From the IMG/VR virus record IMGVR_UViG_3300046170_000013, positions 1 to 33,391 of that record: a stretch of 33,391 nucleotides of DNA; one strand, written 5' to 3'. Below, in pieces: positions 6,780 to 15,449 of this stretch. Position 1 is the stretch's first letter; the number at the start of each line of letters is the position of its first letter. The notes under the pieces were generated by a model, which worked only from the letters and a program-made list of their open reading frames with translations, searched no databases and was not told the origin of the DNA. The translations under genes and the position numbers were made by a program. Origin of the DNA: a virus.

Positions 6780-8651
6780 ATGGACGCATATCAACAGTAC
6801 ATACACAAGTCACGGTACGCTAGGTACTTGCCAGAGGAGCAACGCCGGGAGACTTGGGAAGAAACAGTAAACAGGTACATCAACTTTTGGGTAGACCGTG
6901 GACACCTCAACGACTTTGACGTATCAGAGATATTCAAGGCAGTCCATGACCTAGACGTAATGCCCAGCATGAGGGCGCTGATGACTGCAGGAGACGCACT
7001 GGAGCGTGACAACGTAGCAGGGTTTAACTGTAGCTACCTACCCATAGACCACCCTAAGGCGTTTGACGAACTCATGTACGTGCTCCTGTGTGGCACAGGC
7101 GTGGGCTTCAGTGTCGAGCGTCAGTACATACAGAAGTTACCGGAAGTTGCGGAGGAGTTTCATGCAACCGATACAGTTATTAATGTTGCGGATTCAAAGA
7201 TCGGATGGGCGAAATCGTTTAGGGAACTGGTATCACTGCTGTATACAGGTCAAGTCCCACAATGGGACATTAGTAGAGTACGACCTGCAGGTGCCGCACT
7301 CAAGACTTTCGGAGGTCGTGCAAGTGGTCCAGAACCTCTCGTTGATCTCTTCAAGTTTACAGTTGAACTCTTTAAGACAGCATCTGGACGAAAACTTAGC
7401 TCCATTGAATGCCACGATCTTTGCTGCAAGATTGCTCAAATCGTCGTCGTCGGAGGAGTCAGGAGAAGCGCCCTGATCTCACTGTCCAACCTAACGGACG
7501 ACAGGCTCCGGAGATGCAAGCATGGACAGTGGTACATAGATGAACCCCAGCGTGGTCTGGCGAATAACTCAGCGTGTTACACAGAGAAGCCAGACTTTGA
7601 AGCCTTCCTCAACGAATGGACTAGCTTATATGAATCTAAATCTGGCGAACGAGGTGTCTTTAGCAGAGTGGCAAGTCAAAAGCAAGCTGCAAAAAATGAA
7701 CGTAGAGATGCTACCTACGATTTTGGAACTAATCCATGCAGCGAAATCATCCTCAGACCCTACCAGTTCTGCAATCTTTCAGAGGTTGTTGTTAGGCCAC
7801 AGGATACACTCGCAAGTCTCAAACGAAAAGTTAGGGTTGCAACTATCCTTGGGACTCTTCAGGCCACCCTCACTAACTTCCGATATCTCAGAAATATTTG
7901 GAAACTAAACACACAGGAAGAGGCACTGCTAGGTGTATCCTTGACAGGCATCATGGATCATCCAATGCTGTCAGGTAGAGGAGACAAGGCCAAGCTGAAG
8001 AAGTGGCTTACGGAGATGAGGGAGGAAGCAATTGAAGTTAACAAGCAGTGGGCAGAGAAACTGGGTATCAACGCTTCTACCGCTATTACTGCGGTCAAGC
8101 CTAGCGGCACTGTTAGTCAGTTGGTCGATAGCGCTAGTGGTATCCATCCTCGTTATAGTGCACAATACATACGCAGAGTACGTGCAGATGCTAGAGATCC
8201 ACTTTGTAGCGTCCTAGAGGCCGCAGGAGTGCCTGTGGAGGACGATGCGATGTCACCCAGTACTAGGGTATTCTCCTTCCCTATTGCGTCTCCTGAGGGC
8301 GCTGTGACAGCCTCAGACATGGGTGCTATGGAGCAGTTGGATCTGTGGGAGATATATCAGGACTACTGGTGTGAGCACAAGCCGTCCATGACTTGCTACT
8401 ACAGGGACAACGAGTTTCTGGAGGTGGGACAGTGGCTGTACAACAAGTTTGATAAGGTCAGTGGTATCTCTTTTCTACCTTACTCAGACCACACGTACCA
8501 GCAGGCACCTTATGAGCCTGTGGACAAGGCCACCCTCAAGGCACTACAGAAGGGCTTTCCGACCCAGATTGATTGGGACATTAATGAAGCCTCTGATATG
8601 ACTGAGGGTAGCCAGCAGTTAGCCTGTACAGGTAACAACTGTGAACTATGA
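6780..8651 (+). CDS. nrdJ: Adenosylcobalamin-dependent (class II) ribonucleoside-triphosphate reductase
   Basis: The 623-residue protein has the monomeric class II layout. N318-P-C320-S-E322 is the radical site (N, C408, E410 in Lactobacillus leichmannii RTPR); C84 and C331 match the C119/C419 redox pair, with C331 eleven residues after C320 exactly as 408/419; C616 and C621 match the C-terminal shuttle pair C731/C736, with the same spacing. It makes deoxynucleotides for phage replication and depends on the host for cobalamin. Cobalamin-dependent reductases are typical of the cobavirus group. Last gene of the rightward arm; it overlaps the converging gene by 6 bases. Confidence 0.96.
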   Translation: MDAYQQYIHKSRYARYLPEEQRRETWEETVNRYINFWVDRGHLNDFDVSEIFKAVHDLDVMPSMRALMTAGDALERDNVAGFNCSYLPIDHPKAFDELMYVLLCGTGVGFSVERQYIQKLPEVAEEFHATDTVINVADSKIGWAKSFRELVSLLYTGQVPQWDISRVRPAGAALKTFGGRASGPEPLVDLFKFTVELFKTASGRKLSSIECHDLCCKIAQIVVVGGVRRSALISLSNLTDDRLRRCKHGQWYIDEPQRGLANNSACYTEKPDFEAFLNEWTSLYESKSGERGVFSRVASQKQAAKNERRDATYDFGTNPCSEIILRPYQFCNLSEVVVRPQDTLASLKRKVRVATILGTLQATLTNFRYLRNIWKLNTQEEALLGVSLTGIMDHPMLSGRGDKAKLKKWLTEMREEAIEVNKQWAEKLGINASTAITAVKPSGTVSQLVDSASGIHPRYSAQYIRRVRADARDPLCSVLEAAGVPVEDDAMSPSTRVFSFPIASPEGAVTASDMGAMEQLDLWEIYQDYWCEHKPSMTCYYRDNEFLEVGQWLYNKFDKVSGISFLPYSDHTYQQAPYEPVDKATLKALQKGFPTQIDWDINEASDMTEGSQQLACTGNNCEL

Positions 8652-8837
8652 CATGAAGAATATGGAGTAACCGTTAGACTTACCTACGTCCTCTGGCTTA
8701 TCTTTAGGGTCATGGGGCGTAGGTATTCCTTCAGCTTGCATCTTCTTGATACGTTCCTTTGACTTCTGGCACATACTGTGGTAGTCAATGGATGTGTAGC
8801 TTACTGTGTGCTTATCTTTGTTGTCTTTGTTCTTCAC
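8646..8837 (-). CDS. Hypothetical protein, 63 aa, last gene of late operon
   Basis: GTG start at 8837 with AGGAGG five bases upstream; it overlaps the end of the previous late gene by 26 bases. The product is charged, with N-terminal KNKDNKDKH and a block KERIKKMQAEGIPTPHDPKD. No domain is recognised. Its stop lies inside the 3' end of the oppositely oriented reductase gene, and no terminator is visible between the converging arms. Confidence 0.65.
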   Translation of the reverse strand: MKNKDNKDKHTVSYTSIDYHSMCQKSKERIKKMQAEGIPTPHDPKDKPEDVGKSNGYSIFFMS

Positions 8838-10578
8838 GGCTTCCTCCTACTGTTAATAACCCAGTACCGCCTAATATTTCTGCACCGGCTCTATTCCTTT
8901 GTTGCTCTAAAAGCATACCTCTTTCGCTTGGCCTAGCGTCAATAAACGCTTGAAGATCCTCTTTACGCACAGCACCTTCTCCTGTTGTTACGTTTTTTAT
9001 CTGTGGGCCTTCTGTACCAAGCTGCTTCCTTAAATTAAATATGTTAGCCTGCATAGGTGGAGTAACAGCTACAAGCCTGTGTGGTAAAACTTCAGAAAAC
9101 TGAGAAATTAAACTAGCGCCTTCCTCCCGACCAGTGACCGATCTAACTACATCATCTAACTTTGCTGGTATGTTCTCTAAAAAATTATGCTCGTCTGACA
9201 TTACAGCAAATATATTACCGTTAGGCTGCACCTTAACTAAAAAGTTAATACCGCCTTCAGTGTACGCCCTGCCTGATTTTGAGTCTGTTAGCCATATCCC
9301 GTTTTCTTTAGCACCTTTTAATGTGCTACTATCGCCTTTTAGCACCCACCTAGTTTTTCCGTTTCTTTCGCTTTTGGGTAGCGCGTTAAACTCTGCGTTT
9401 TTATCAGATGCTTTTTTTAGATCTGTCCAAAGCTGTTCTAAAGATGGTTTACCATCGTATTTTGTAAAAGCCTTATACAAGTCCCCTACGTAGCCTCCAG
9501 CTTGAATTATGTCGTTATAGTGATCTCCTGTTTGTGTGCCTATTCCGGGCGCTTTTATCAGAAGTATAGTTCCCTCATCATCTTTAAAAGATACACTGTT
9601 TCCTTTAGCGTCCGGTGTTTTCCACACATTCCCAAAATGGTCCTCAATATATTTTAAGTCGTCAGCACCCATGCTGGATTTACGTCCACCACTTTTTGGA
9701 TATAGTTTACCTTCTTTAATCGCGGCTGCGTAAGACCCGTTCGTATAGGCAAAGTAATCTGTGACGCCTGATTTGTCCATTATTGTTTGTACTTGCTGTG
9801 CTATAGGCCCGTCTCTACCCGCCTGTCTACCTATGTGTGATGTGTACTGAACCTGTGCTGTTGCTTTGTGTATTGCGTTATCAGCTAAAGCCCTTGCTGT
9901 GTGTCTCTGTGATCCCGGCGTAATGCCCATTTCTTTGTACAGTGCTCTTGATTGAGGATCTAACAGGTACTCTACGCCATCAACAGCAGATTTAAGACCC
10001 CACTTAAACATACCTGTTATTTTTTGTCTAGCTGTTCTAGCTTTGTCAGCATCAATACCAGACACTGCGGATATTGCTTTGTCAGTTCCTGTTCCTATTG
10101 CTGACCTAATAGGCTTAGACGGATCAGGAGGCGTAGACCCATAAAAGTTATCAATATAATTAGCTATGCCTGCTATAGGACCGCCTTTTCCAGCGTCTGC
10201 CCCAAAATAATCTACTGCGGCTTGTCCTGCTTTTCTCACGCCACTTACACCTTTAGCTACTAAACCGACACCGGCGTTTGAAGGAGCAAACAAAGCATCA
10301 CCCAACGTGTTAAATAACTCTTTAGGTATGCGTTGATTTGGCATATCTTCCTGTGGGTTACTCATGTTCATGCCAAGAACACTTGCTCTAGGTATAACAA
10401 CGTCTTCTGCTACAAACTCTTCAGCACTGGCTCCTATAGCGGAACGTACGGGACGCAGCTCTGCTTCAGACATTGCATCATAAGATTCCACAAGTGCGCT
10501 AAATCCAGATTGATACGCTTCTGACTCTGCCTCAAATGACTTGGTGTAGTTATTTAAAAACCTCTCTATCCACTTCAT
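8812..10578 (-). CDS. Probable internal virion or ejection protein, 588 aa
   Basis: I recognise no domain. The gene lies at the end of the late operon behind the tail hub and two or three other large Ala/Gln/Gly-rich proteins, the place where podoviruses encode internal virion proteins ejected with DNA. The N-terminus is a charged helix (MKWIERFLNNYTKSFEAESE); the middle has Gly-rich and Lys-rich segments; a short motif P[VI]RSAIG occurs twice (near residues 43 and 155). Start overlaps the previous stop by ATGA. Codon use is richer in AAA and TTT than the replication genes. Structural role is inferred from position only. Confidence 0.65.
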   Translation of the reverse strand: MKWIERFLNNYTKSFEAESEAYQSGFSALVESYDAMSEAELRPVRSAIGASAEEFVAEDVVIPRASVLGMNMSNPQEDMPNQRIPKELFNTLGDALFAPSNAGVGLVAKGVSGVRKAGQAAVDYFGADAGKGGPIAGIANYIDNFYGSTPPDPSKPIRSAIGTGTDKAISAVSGIDADKARTARQKITGMFKWGLKSAVDGVEYLLDPQSRALYKEMGITPGSQRHTARALADNAIHKATAQVQYTSHIGRQAGRDGPIAQQVQTIMDKSGVTDYFAYTNGSYAAAIKEGKLYPKSGGRKSSMGADDLKYIEDHFGNVWKTPDAKGNSVSFKDDEGTILLIKAPGIGTQTGDHYNDIIQAGGYVGDLYKAFTKYDGKPSLEQLWTDLKKASDKNAEFNALPKSERNGKTRWVLKGDSSTLKGAKENGIWLTDSKSGRAYTEGGINFLVKVQPNGNIFAVMSDEHNFLENIPAKLDDVVRSVTGREEGASLISQFSEVLPHRLVAVTPPMQANIFNLRKQLGTEGPQIKNVTTGEGAVRKEDLQAFIDARPSERGMLLEQQRNRAGAEILGGTGLLTVGGSREEQRQQR

Positions 10579-12302
10579 TCATTTTCTTCCTGCTCTAGCT
10601 CCGACTCAACTTGCTTAAACACAGCGTTTAGATAAGTGTAAATCTCTTTGCTGTCCCGCTGTAGCATACCACGCTTCACTGGGTCTTGAGTAGCCTTTAT
10701 TGCTTTTCTGATTTCATCAAACATGTCACGCTTAATGTAAGCAACTTTAGCTCTTACCTTTGCAGGTCCGGGACTCCTAAGTTTATTCTTAATATAAGCA
10801 TACGGACCAACAACAGCAGTGCCGCCTAACACCCAAATAGCGTTGTGTACTTTAGACAGTGCACTACTTCCTGCGTACTCATTTAAACCAAGCTCTCCGA
10901 TAAATCTACCAAATCTAGTTTTTGCTTCTGTTGCTGCCTTAACATTTAGATCACCTATCGTCGGTATAATTTTAGACATTTTACTAAAGATAGTTTCTGC
11001 CTCAGGAACAACGTCAAACACGGTCTGGTTTACTGCTTTACGTACAGCCATAGCAGATAGGTTCTTGGTTGTCAGTGAGTCCCCAGATAGGTCGTAGCCC
11101 ATTTTGTCTGCTTTACTATCAAACATACTCCTAGATACTCTAAAACCCTGTAGCGTTCCTCCTTGCTCATCTATTATAGACAAAGCCATTTGATACAACC
11201 CAGCTACCTCTTTCCTAGCTGCGTTATTAGACATTAGTTTGCTGTTTGGTCCTTGCTGCATTTCATCAAACTGCTGTTTTAAATTAACACGTAAATTATT
11301 GTCAAGCTGCGCCCAATTAATTTTCTTTTCGTTTTTAGCCAGCATTTTCATCAGGCTGTCTTCTAATTTATCGTAATGGCTTTGAAAAGCGTTATGGTTT
11401 TCCTGTAGGGTTTTATTTCCAGACACGCCAGCAGATTTAGCCATGTCTATAAGCTCAAGCTGCTCTGCAGACGCAAGCTGTTCCTGCGTCCCTAGTATTC
11501 CTTTAGGGTCTTCTGTCAGTCTTACTTGTTCAGGTGTTTTCTTTTTACCCTCAAACAAAACTTGGTATACGTCTGCGTCACCACCAGCCAGAGGTTTAAC
11601 TTCGTTACGCATACCTACACGTTCCATCTTCATAAACTTAGTAGGTTGTTTTACTAGCGGTCCACTACCCTTAGTAAAACCTAAGTCCATTATAGCAACG
11701 AGATTAGCAGCTTCGTTAGGGTAAGAGTCTTGAAACTCTTCCCACGCTTCCATACCTTCACCGGCAGCGGCCCAAGCCAGTTGACCACCTTTAGTCTGCA
11801 TCAGCGCCTGAAACTGCTCTGCTGCTCCCTCTTTGAGTCCTTCAGGAAGCATCCCTACGCCTTTTTCAGCACCAAACATAACCATCTCTGATCCAGAGTC
11901 AAAGACCATCCTAAGAGGCGTAGTGATTGTCTGAAGCAGAACAGAAGGTAGATTAGTAGACTGCCTGTACTGCTCCTCAAGAACTGCAGGGTCGCTCATA
12001 GCCGCAGTAATACCTGCCATAGTTCCTGCTTGTTGACTTTGGCCTAATCTCTGCATAGTCTGTGCTTGGCGCTCAATACCTCTTTTGTAAGGCTCAGAGA
12101 AAAATCTGTTCCACAGGGACGCTTCCTTTGTCTCTACATCAGAGTTATCTACGTCCACTGAGTCAGCTTCAAACGCTCTGTCAAAGGCTGACTCATCGTC
12201 TATAAGCATCTCTTTTTTCTGCTTTTCAGACACCAGTGGTTTACCTTTTGCTGGTTCACCAAAGGCTCTGTCAAATGCTTCCATATCTTCTGCAAGAGAC
12301 AT
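10575..12302 (-). CDS. Probable internal virion protein, 575 aa
   Basis: The N-terminal 50 residues hold two copies of AFDRAF (9-14 and 39-44) in acidic context, 30 residues apart. The rest is helical, with long charged stretches and one short hydrophobic run (about 30 residues around AIWVLGGTAVVGPYAYI) near the C-terminus that could contact a membrane. Length, helicity and place after the tail hub suggest an ejection-channel protein, but no family is recognised. It overlaps the next gene by ATGA. Confidence 0.65.
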   Translation of the reverse strand: MSLAEDMEAFDRAFGEPAKGKPLVSEKQKKEMLIDDESAFDRAFEADSVDVDNSDVETKEASLWNRFFSEPYKRGIERQAQTMQRLGQSQQAGTMAGITAAMSDPAVLEEQYRQSTNLPSVLLQTITTPLRMVFDSGSEMVMFGAEKGVGMLPEGLKEGAAEQFQALMQTKGGQLAWAAAGEGMEAWEEFQDSYPNEAANLVAIMDLGFTKGSGPLVKQPTKFMKMERVGMRNEVKPLAGGDADVYQVLFEGKKKTPEQVRLTEDPKGILGTQEQLASAEQLELIDMAKSAGVSGNKTLQENHNAFQSHYDKLEDSLMKMLAKNEKKINWAQLDNNLRVNLKQQFDEMQQGPNSKLMSNNAARKEVAGLYQMALSIIDEQGGTLQGFRVSRSMFDSKADKMGYDLSGDSLTTKNLSAMAVRKAVNQTVFDVVPEAETIFSKMSKIIPTIGDLNVKAATEAKTRFGRFIGELGLNEYAGSSALSKVHNAIWVLGGTAVVGPYAYIKNKLRSPGPAKVRAKVAYIKRDMFDEIRKAIKATQDPVKRGMLQRDSKEIYTYLNAVFKQVESELEQEENE

Positions 12303-12312
12303 AAACTATTCC

Positions 12313-13602
12313 TCAGTTTACTGGTGTATTTCCTAAAGGAGTCGTCGGTACGCGACCTAGTTGTTGAAACTTGCCGTCAACCAGCTTGTACCTTTTACCA
12401 TTTCTTCCATCAGGCGCGTAGTAGACGTTACCAGTGTCAGGATCTTTGTGGTATCCCACAGCTTTGTACTCAGGCCTTTCCCACTCAATAGCGTCAGCAG
12501 GAGCAACACCGGAGGCCAGCTTCTGTACGTTTAGGAGATGCTTTTTGATGTTAGCTAGTGCCTCGTTCTGCGCTTCTCCTGACATACCTACGTAGATAGC
12601 GTCAATGGTAGACTGTAGTGACATAAATTCAATGTTAGAAATTTGTCCTAAACCAGTACCGGAGGCTCCTGATTCAGCCGCCAAACGCTTCATCTCGTTG
12701 ATCTGGTCAAAGCCAAGTCTAGCTCTGATAGACAGTAGTTCTTTTTCTCTGTCGTATGCAGGAGTGCCCGGAACTGCCGCAGTTACACCGCCAATGAATC
12801 CTGTTTCCGTAAAGCTGGGGTCCATCAGTTTATCTACTTCTTGGATGAAACCGGTGGTCTGCGCGATGAGGTTCAAGGAAGCGTCTCTGTCTCCCTCGCC
12901 CTTACCGGGAGCATCCAGCGTACTAATCACAGACCCGTCGTCAGCATCTAGTATAGTAACTGAACCGTCTTCACGAGTTACTGTCTTGATTCCTTTACTA
13001 GCAGTTTCATCAGCCCGCTTAAAAGGAACAGTCTTTTGTAAAACTAGGTTTCCGTATTCATCTCGTGTAAAAAACTGGGAACCCGGTGTTCCTTGAATGA
13101 TTTCAGGCTTTTCTCCTTTTGCCAAATCAACGCCAGCTTGATACTGGTCAATAAAATCAGAAGCTTTTCCACCAACAGGAACAGAAGTAAAAGTAGATAA
13201 TTCACCTCTAAGCATTTCAAAAGGTTTTCCTTCTAAGCCAGCTTGGTACGCAGCAGACAAAACACCCTCTTTAATAGCTTCTTGTTTGGTTTGTTTTGTT
13301 TCCTTTTCTGCTGCTTTTTCTGTTTCCTGTAATTCTCTAGCCTGCGCTAATAAAGCCAAAGCCTCTTCAGTGTTGCCTTGAGTCATCAGTTGTTGCGCTG
13401 TTTGAAACAGTTGAACAGAAGTAGTACCCGGCGTCATCGCAGTACTATATATTTCAGCCAGCTTTTGCTTTTTTTCTTTTTCTTCTCGTTGCAAACCCAT
13501 AATAGCAGGCGTCTGCCCAAGACCACGAGCAGCACTGGTTAACTCTTGCTGGTACGCTGGATTCAAAAGACCCGCCAGCATCTGTTGTGAAAATCTAGCC
13601 AT
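12313..13602 (-). CDS. Probable internal virion protein, 429 aa
   Basis: The N-terminal third is a Gln/Glu/Lys-rich helix (coiled-coil-like, residues about 35-115). The middle contains beta-like Asp/Gly turns (REDGSVTILDADDGSVI), and residues about 305-340 hold SGTGLGQISNIEFMSLQSTI, a pattern (GLGQ-SN-E followed by helix) I recall from other podovirus structural proteins without an assigned function. The C-terminus reads like a small beta domain (DPDTGNVYYAPDGRNGKRY). Virion role is inferred from position between two other large late genes. Start ATG at 13602 with an AAGGAG just upstream. Confidence 0.65.
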   Translation of the reverse strand: MARFSQQMLAGLLNPAYQQELTSAARGLGQTPAIMGLQREEKEKKQKLAEIYSTAMTPGTTSVQLFQTAQQLMTQGNTEEALALLAQARELQETEKAAEKETKQTKQEAIKEGVLSAAYQAGLEGKPFEMLRGELSTFTSVPVGGKASDFIDQYQAGVDLAKGEKPEIIQGTPGSQFFTRDEYGNLVLQKTVPFKRADETASKGIKTVTREDGSVTILDADDGSVISTLDAPGKGEGDRDASLNLIAQTTGFIQEVDKLMDPSFTETGFIGGVTAAVPGTPAYDREKELLSIRARLGFDQINEMKRLAAESGASGTGLGQISNIEFMSLQSTIDAIYVGMSGEAQNEALANIKKHLLNVQKLASGVAPADAIEWERPEYKAVGYHKDPDTGNVYYAPDGRNGKRYKLVDGKFQQLGRVPTTPLGNTPVN

Positions 13603-13617
13603 GATTAAATTTCTCCT

Positions 13618-15216
13618 TTAAGACGCGCCAGTTCCAACGCCACCACCACCACCTGAGCCACCACTATCGTCATCGCTGCCGCCAAAAAGACCACCAAGGC
13701 CTTCTAGTACGCCACCAAACAGTGAACCTACGCCGCCACCTTGTGTAGCTATGGGACTAAACAGACCACCAAGTAATCCTGATCCTATGCCACCCAAGAG
13801 GTTAGCAGCAGCTTGTTCTGCAACCAATCTAGCCTCAAGACCTGCCATAGATGTCTCACCAAACTGACCAGCGCCAAACAACTGACCACGCTGTTGCAAC
13901 TGCGGGAAAAGCTGTGCAGCCTGTTGTGCAGCCAGTAGTTGATTCTGAGGCGCGTACGATCCTGTGAGTGCACCCAAGGCAAGCTGTTGTTGTGCTTGTT
14001 GTGCAGCCATATCTTGCATAGACAACTGACTACCCAGTCCAGCAAACTGTGCACCAAGACCAGCCTGTTGAGCCTGTAGACCACCAGCAAGCTGTGCCAA
14101 CTGACCAGCCTGTTGTGCAGATGTAGCTGCTCTACCTAGACCTTCAGACTGCAACTGAGATTCAATCTGTTGTGCGCTGAGTCCAAGCTGTGACAACTGT
14201 GCTGCACGCTGTTGTGCTGCTGACTGAAGCTGACTAGAGAGTCCTGCCTGTTGACCAAACATACCACCTAAAGTCTGTGCTGTGCCTAGAGCTTGCTGAC
14301 GCTCTGCCTGTGCTTGCTGCATAGCCGCTAGTGAGGCTCTATCTTGTGCCTCTTCTTGTGCCTTAGACATCGCAAGCTGTTCTGGCGTACCACCAAACAT
14401 CGCCGTACGCACACCTAAGCGTCCCTGTTGAGCCAAACGCTCTTCCAACTGTAACCGCTGTCGCTCTTCTTCAGGACGCTGTGTAGCCCTTATACGCTCA
14501 AATACGTCAGCTTCTCGTCCTGCTTGGGGTGCTAGTACACCTTGGGCGGCTTGTCCTGCAAGACCTGCGTACTGGCTTCTGAGAGCTTCAATATCAGACG
14601 GAGCCTGTGTACCTAAGCCAGCAGCACCCATGCCTAATGCTTGTTGTCCAAACTGACCTATAGCTGGACTAGGTTGTTGTCCTAACATGCCTCCTACTTG
14701 TCCTGCAAACTGCCCACGCAAAAGATTAAGGTCTGCCGGTTGTGTGCCAGCAGCGCCCATAAACTGACCACCTAAGCCAAACGCTTGCTGTGCTGCCTGT
14801 TGTCTTTGTGCTTCACCGTATGGGCCAGTAAACAAGGCAGTTTCTGCTTGCCCTTGTAGCATGTCTTGGATAAACTGTTCTTGTATCGACAAGTCCATAG
14901 TAACGTCAGTGTCTCCGGTTGCTAAACCGGTTTCAGGGTCAATGGTGGGAGGACGTACCCCAAACTGACTACCCGTAGTAGATGTCACAGTAAACGGTTG
15001 GAACTGAGACATCTCAACAGCCTGCTGTGCTAACTGAGAAGATCCGGGTACAACAACCGCTTGTCCTGTTGCGGGATCTGTTACAGTAGTTCCTACTACG
15101 GCTTGCTCGCCTATTCTCTGTAGTCTATCGTAAGCAGACTTAGTTAGCGCACCGCCTGCGCCAGTTGCGGCTCCTATTCCTAAGAGCCCTAATAAGCTGT
15201 TTAGTGCGTCTGACAT
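13618..15216 (-). CDS. Ala/Gln/Gly-rich probable ejection protein, 532 aa
   Basis: About two thirds of the protein is helical sequence dominated by Ala, Gln, Gly and Leu (for example QQAGLGAQFAGLGSQLSMQ). The N-terminus has a hydrophobic Gly/Ala helix (LNSLLGLLGIGAATGAGGAL) and the C-terminus a second Gly/Leu set (LLGGIGSGLLGGLF, SLFGGVLEGLGGLFGG) before an acidic Gly/Ser tail. Paired membrane-active-looking helices in an Ala/Gln-rich body resemble podovirus DNA-ejection proteins such as P22 gp7, gp16 and gp20 in style, not in alignable sequence. The start overlaps the previous stop by one base. Confidence 0.68.
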   Translation of the reverse strand: MSDALNSLLGLLGIGAATGAGGALTKSAYDRLQRIGEQAVVGTTVTDPATGQAVVVPGSSQLAQQAVEMSQFQPFTVTSTTGSQFGVRPPTIDPETGLATGDTDVTMDLSIQEQFIQDMLQGQAETALFTGPYGEAQRQQAAQQAFGLGGQFMGAAGTQPADLNLLRGQFAGQVGGMLGQQPSPAIGQFGQQALGMGAAGLGTQAPSDIEALRSQYAGLAGQAAQGVLAPQAGREADVFERIRATQRPEEERQRLQLEERLAQQGRLGVRTAMFGGTPEQLAMSKAQEEAQDRASLAAMQQAQAERQQALGTAQTLGGMFGQQAGLSSQLQSAAQQRAAQLSQLGLSAQQIESQLQSEGLGRAATSAQQAGQLAQLAGGLQAQQAGLGAQFAGLGSQLSMQDMAAQQAQQQLALGALTGSYAPQNQLLAAQQAAQLFPQLQQRGQLFGAGQFGETSMAGLEARLVAEQAAANLLGGIGSGLLGGLFSPIATQGGGVGSLFGGVLEGLGGLFGGSDDDSGGSGGGGGVGTGAS

Positions 15217-15449
15217 CAGTAAGTTCCTCCGTCAATCGTGCCTGTAGACAGAGTTCCCGTAAACGTCAACGCGGGTATTGTTACAGTGCCTGTGAACGTA
15301 GGAGAAGCTAAGTTAGCCTTAGTTGCAATCGCTGTAGATATAGCGGTGAACTCAGTGTCAAACTCGCTACCACGAATAACTTTACCACTATCCCCAGAAG
15401 GTAAACTGTCCTTAGCAGTAAAGTTTGTTGTCTTTGTATAGTCGCTCAT
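15216..15449 (-). CDS. Small tail-fibre-like protein, 77 aa, ending GGTY
   Basis: The N-terminal part (FTAKDSLPSGDSGKVIRGSE) and the repeat-like SPTFTGTV...LTFTGTLSTGTIDGGTY resemble fibre or tail-attachment segments that are often part of longer proteins. The last residues TGTIDGGTY match the end of the long heptad-repeat fibre at 23358 (TGTINGGTY). It overlaps the tail hub gene by ATGA. It may be a trimer-forming tail accessory protein; function is inferred. Confidence 0.75.
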   Translation of the reverse strand: MSDYTKTTNFTAKDSLPSGDSGKVIRGSEFDTEFTAISTAIATKANLASPTFTGTVTIPALTFTGTLSTGTIDGGTY

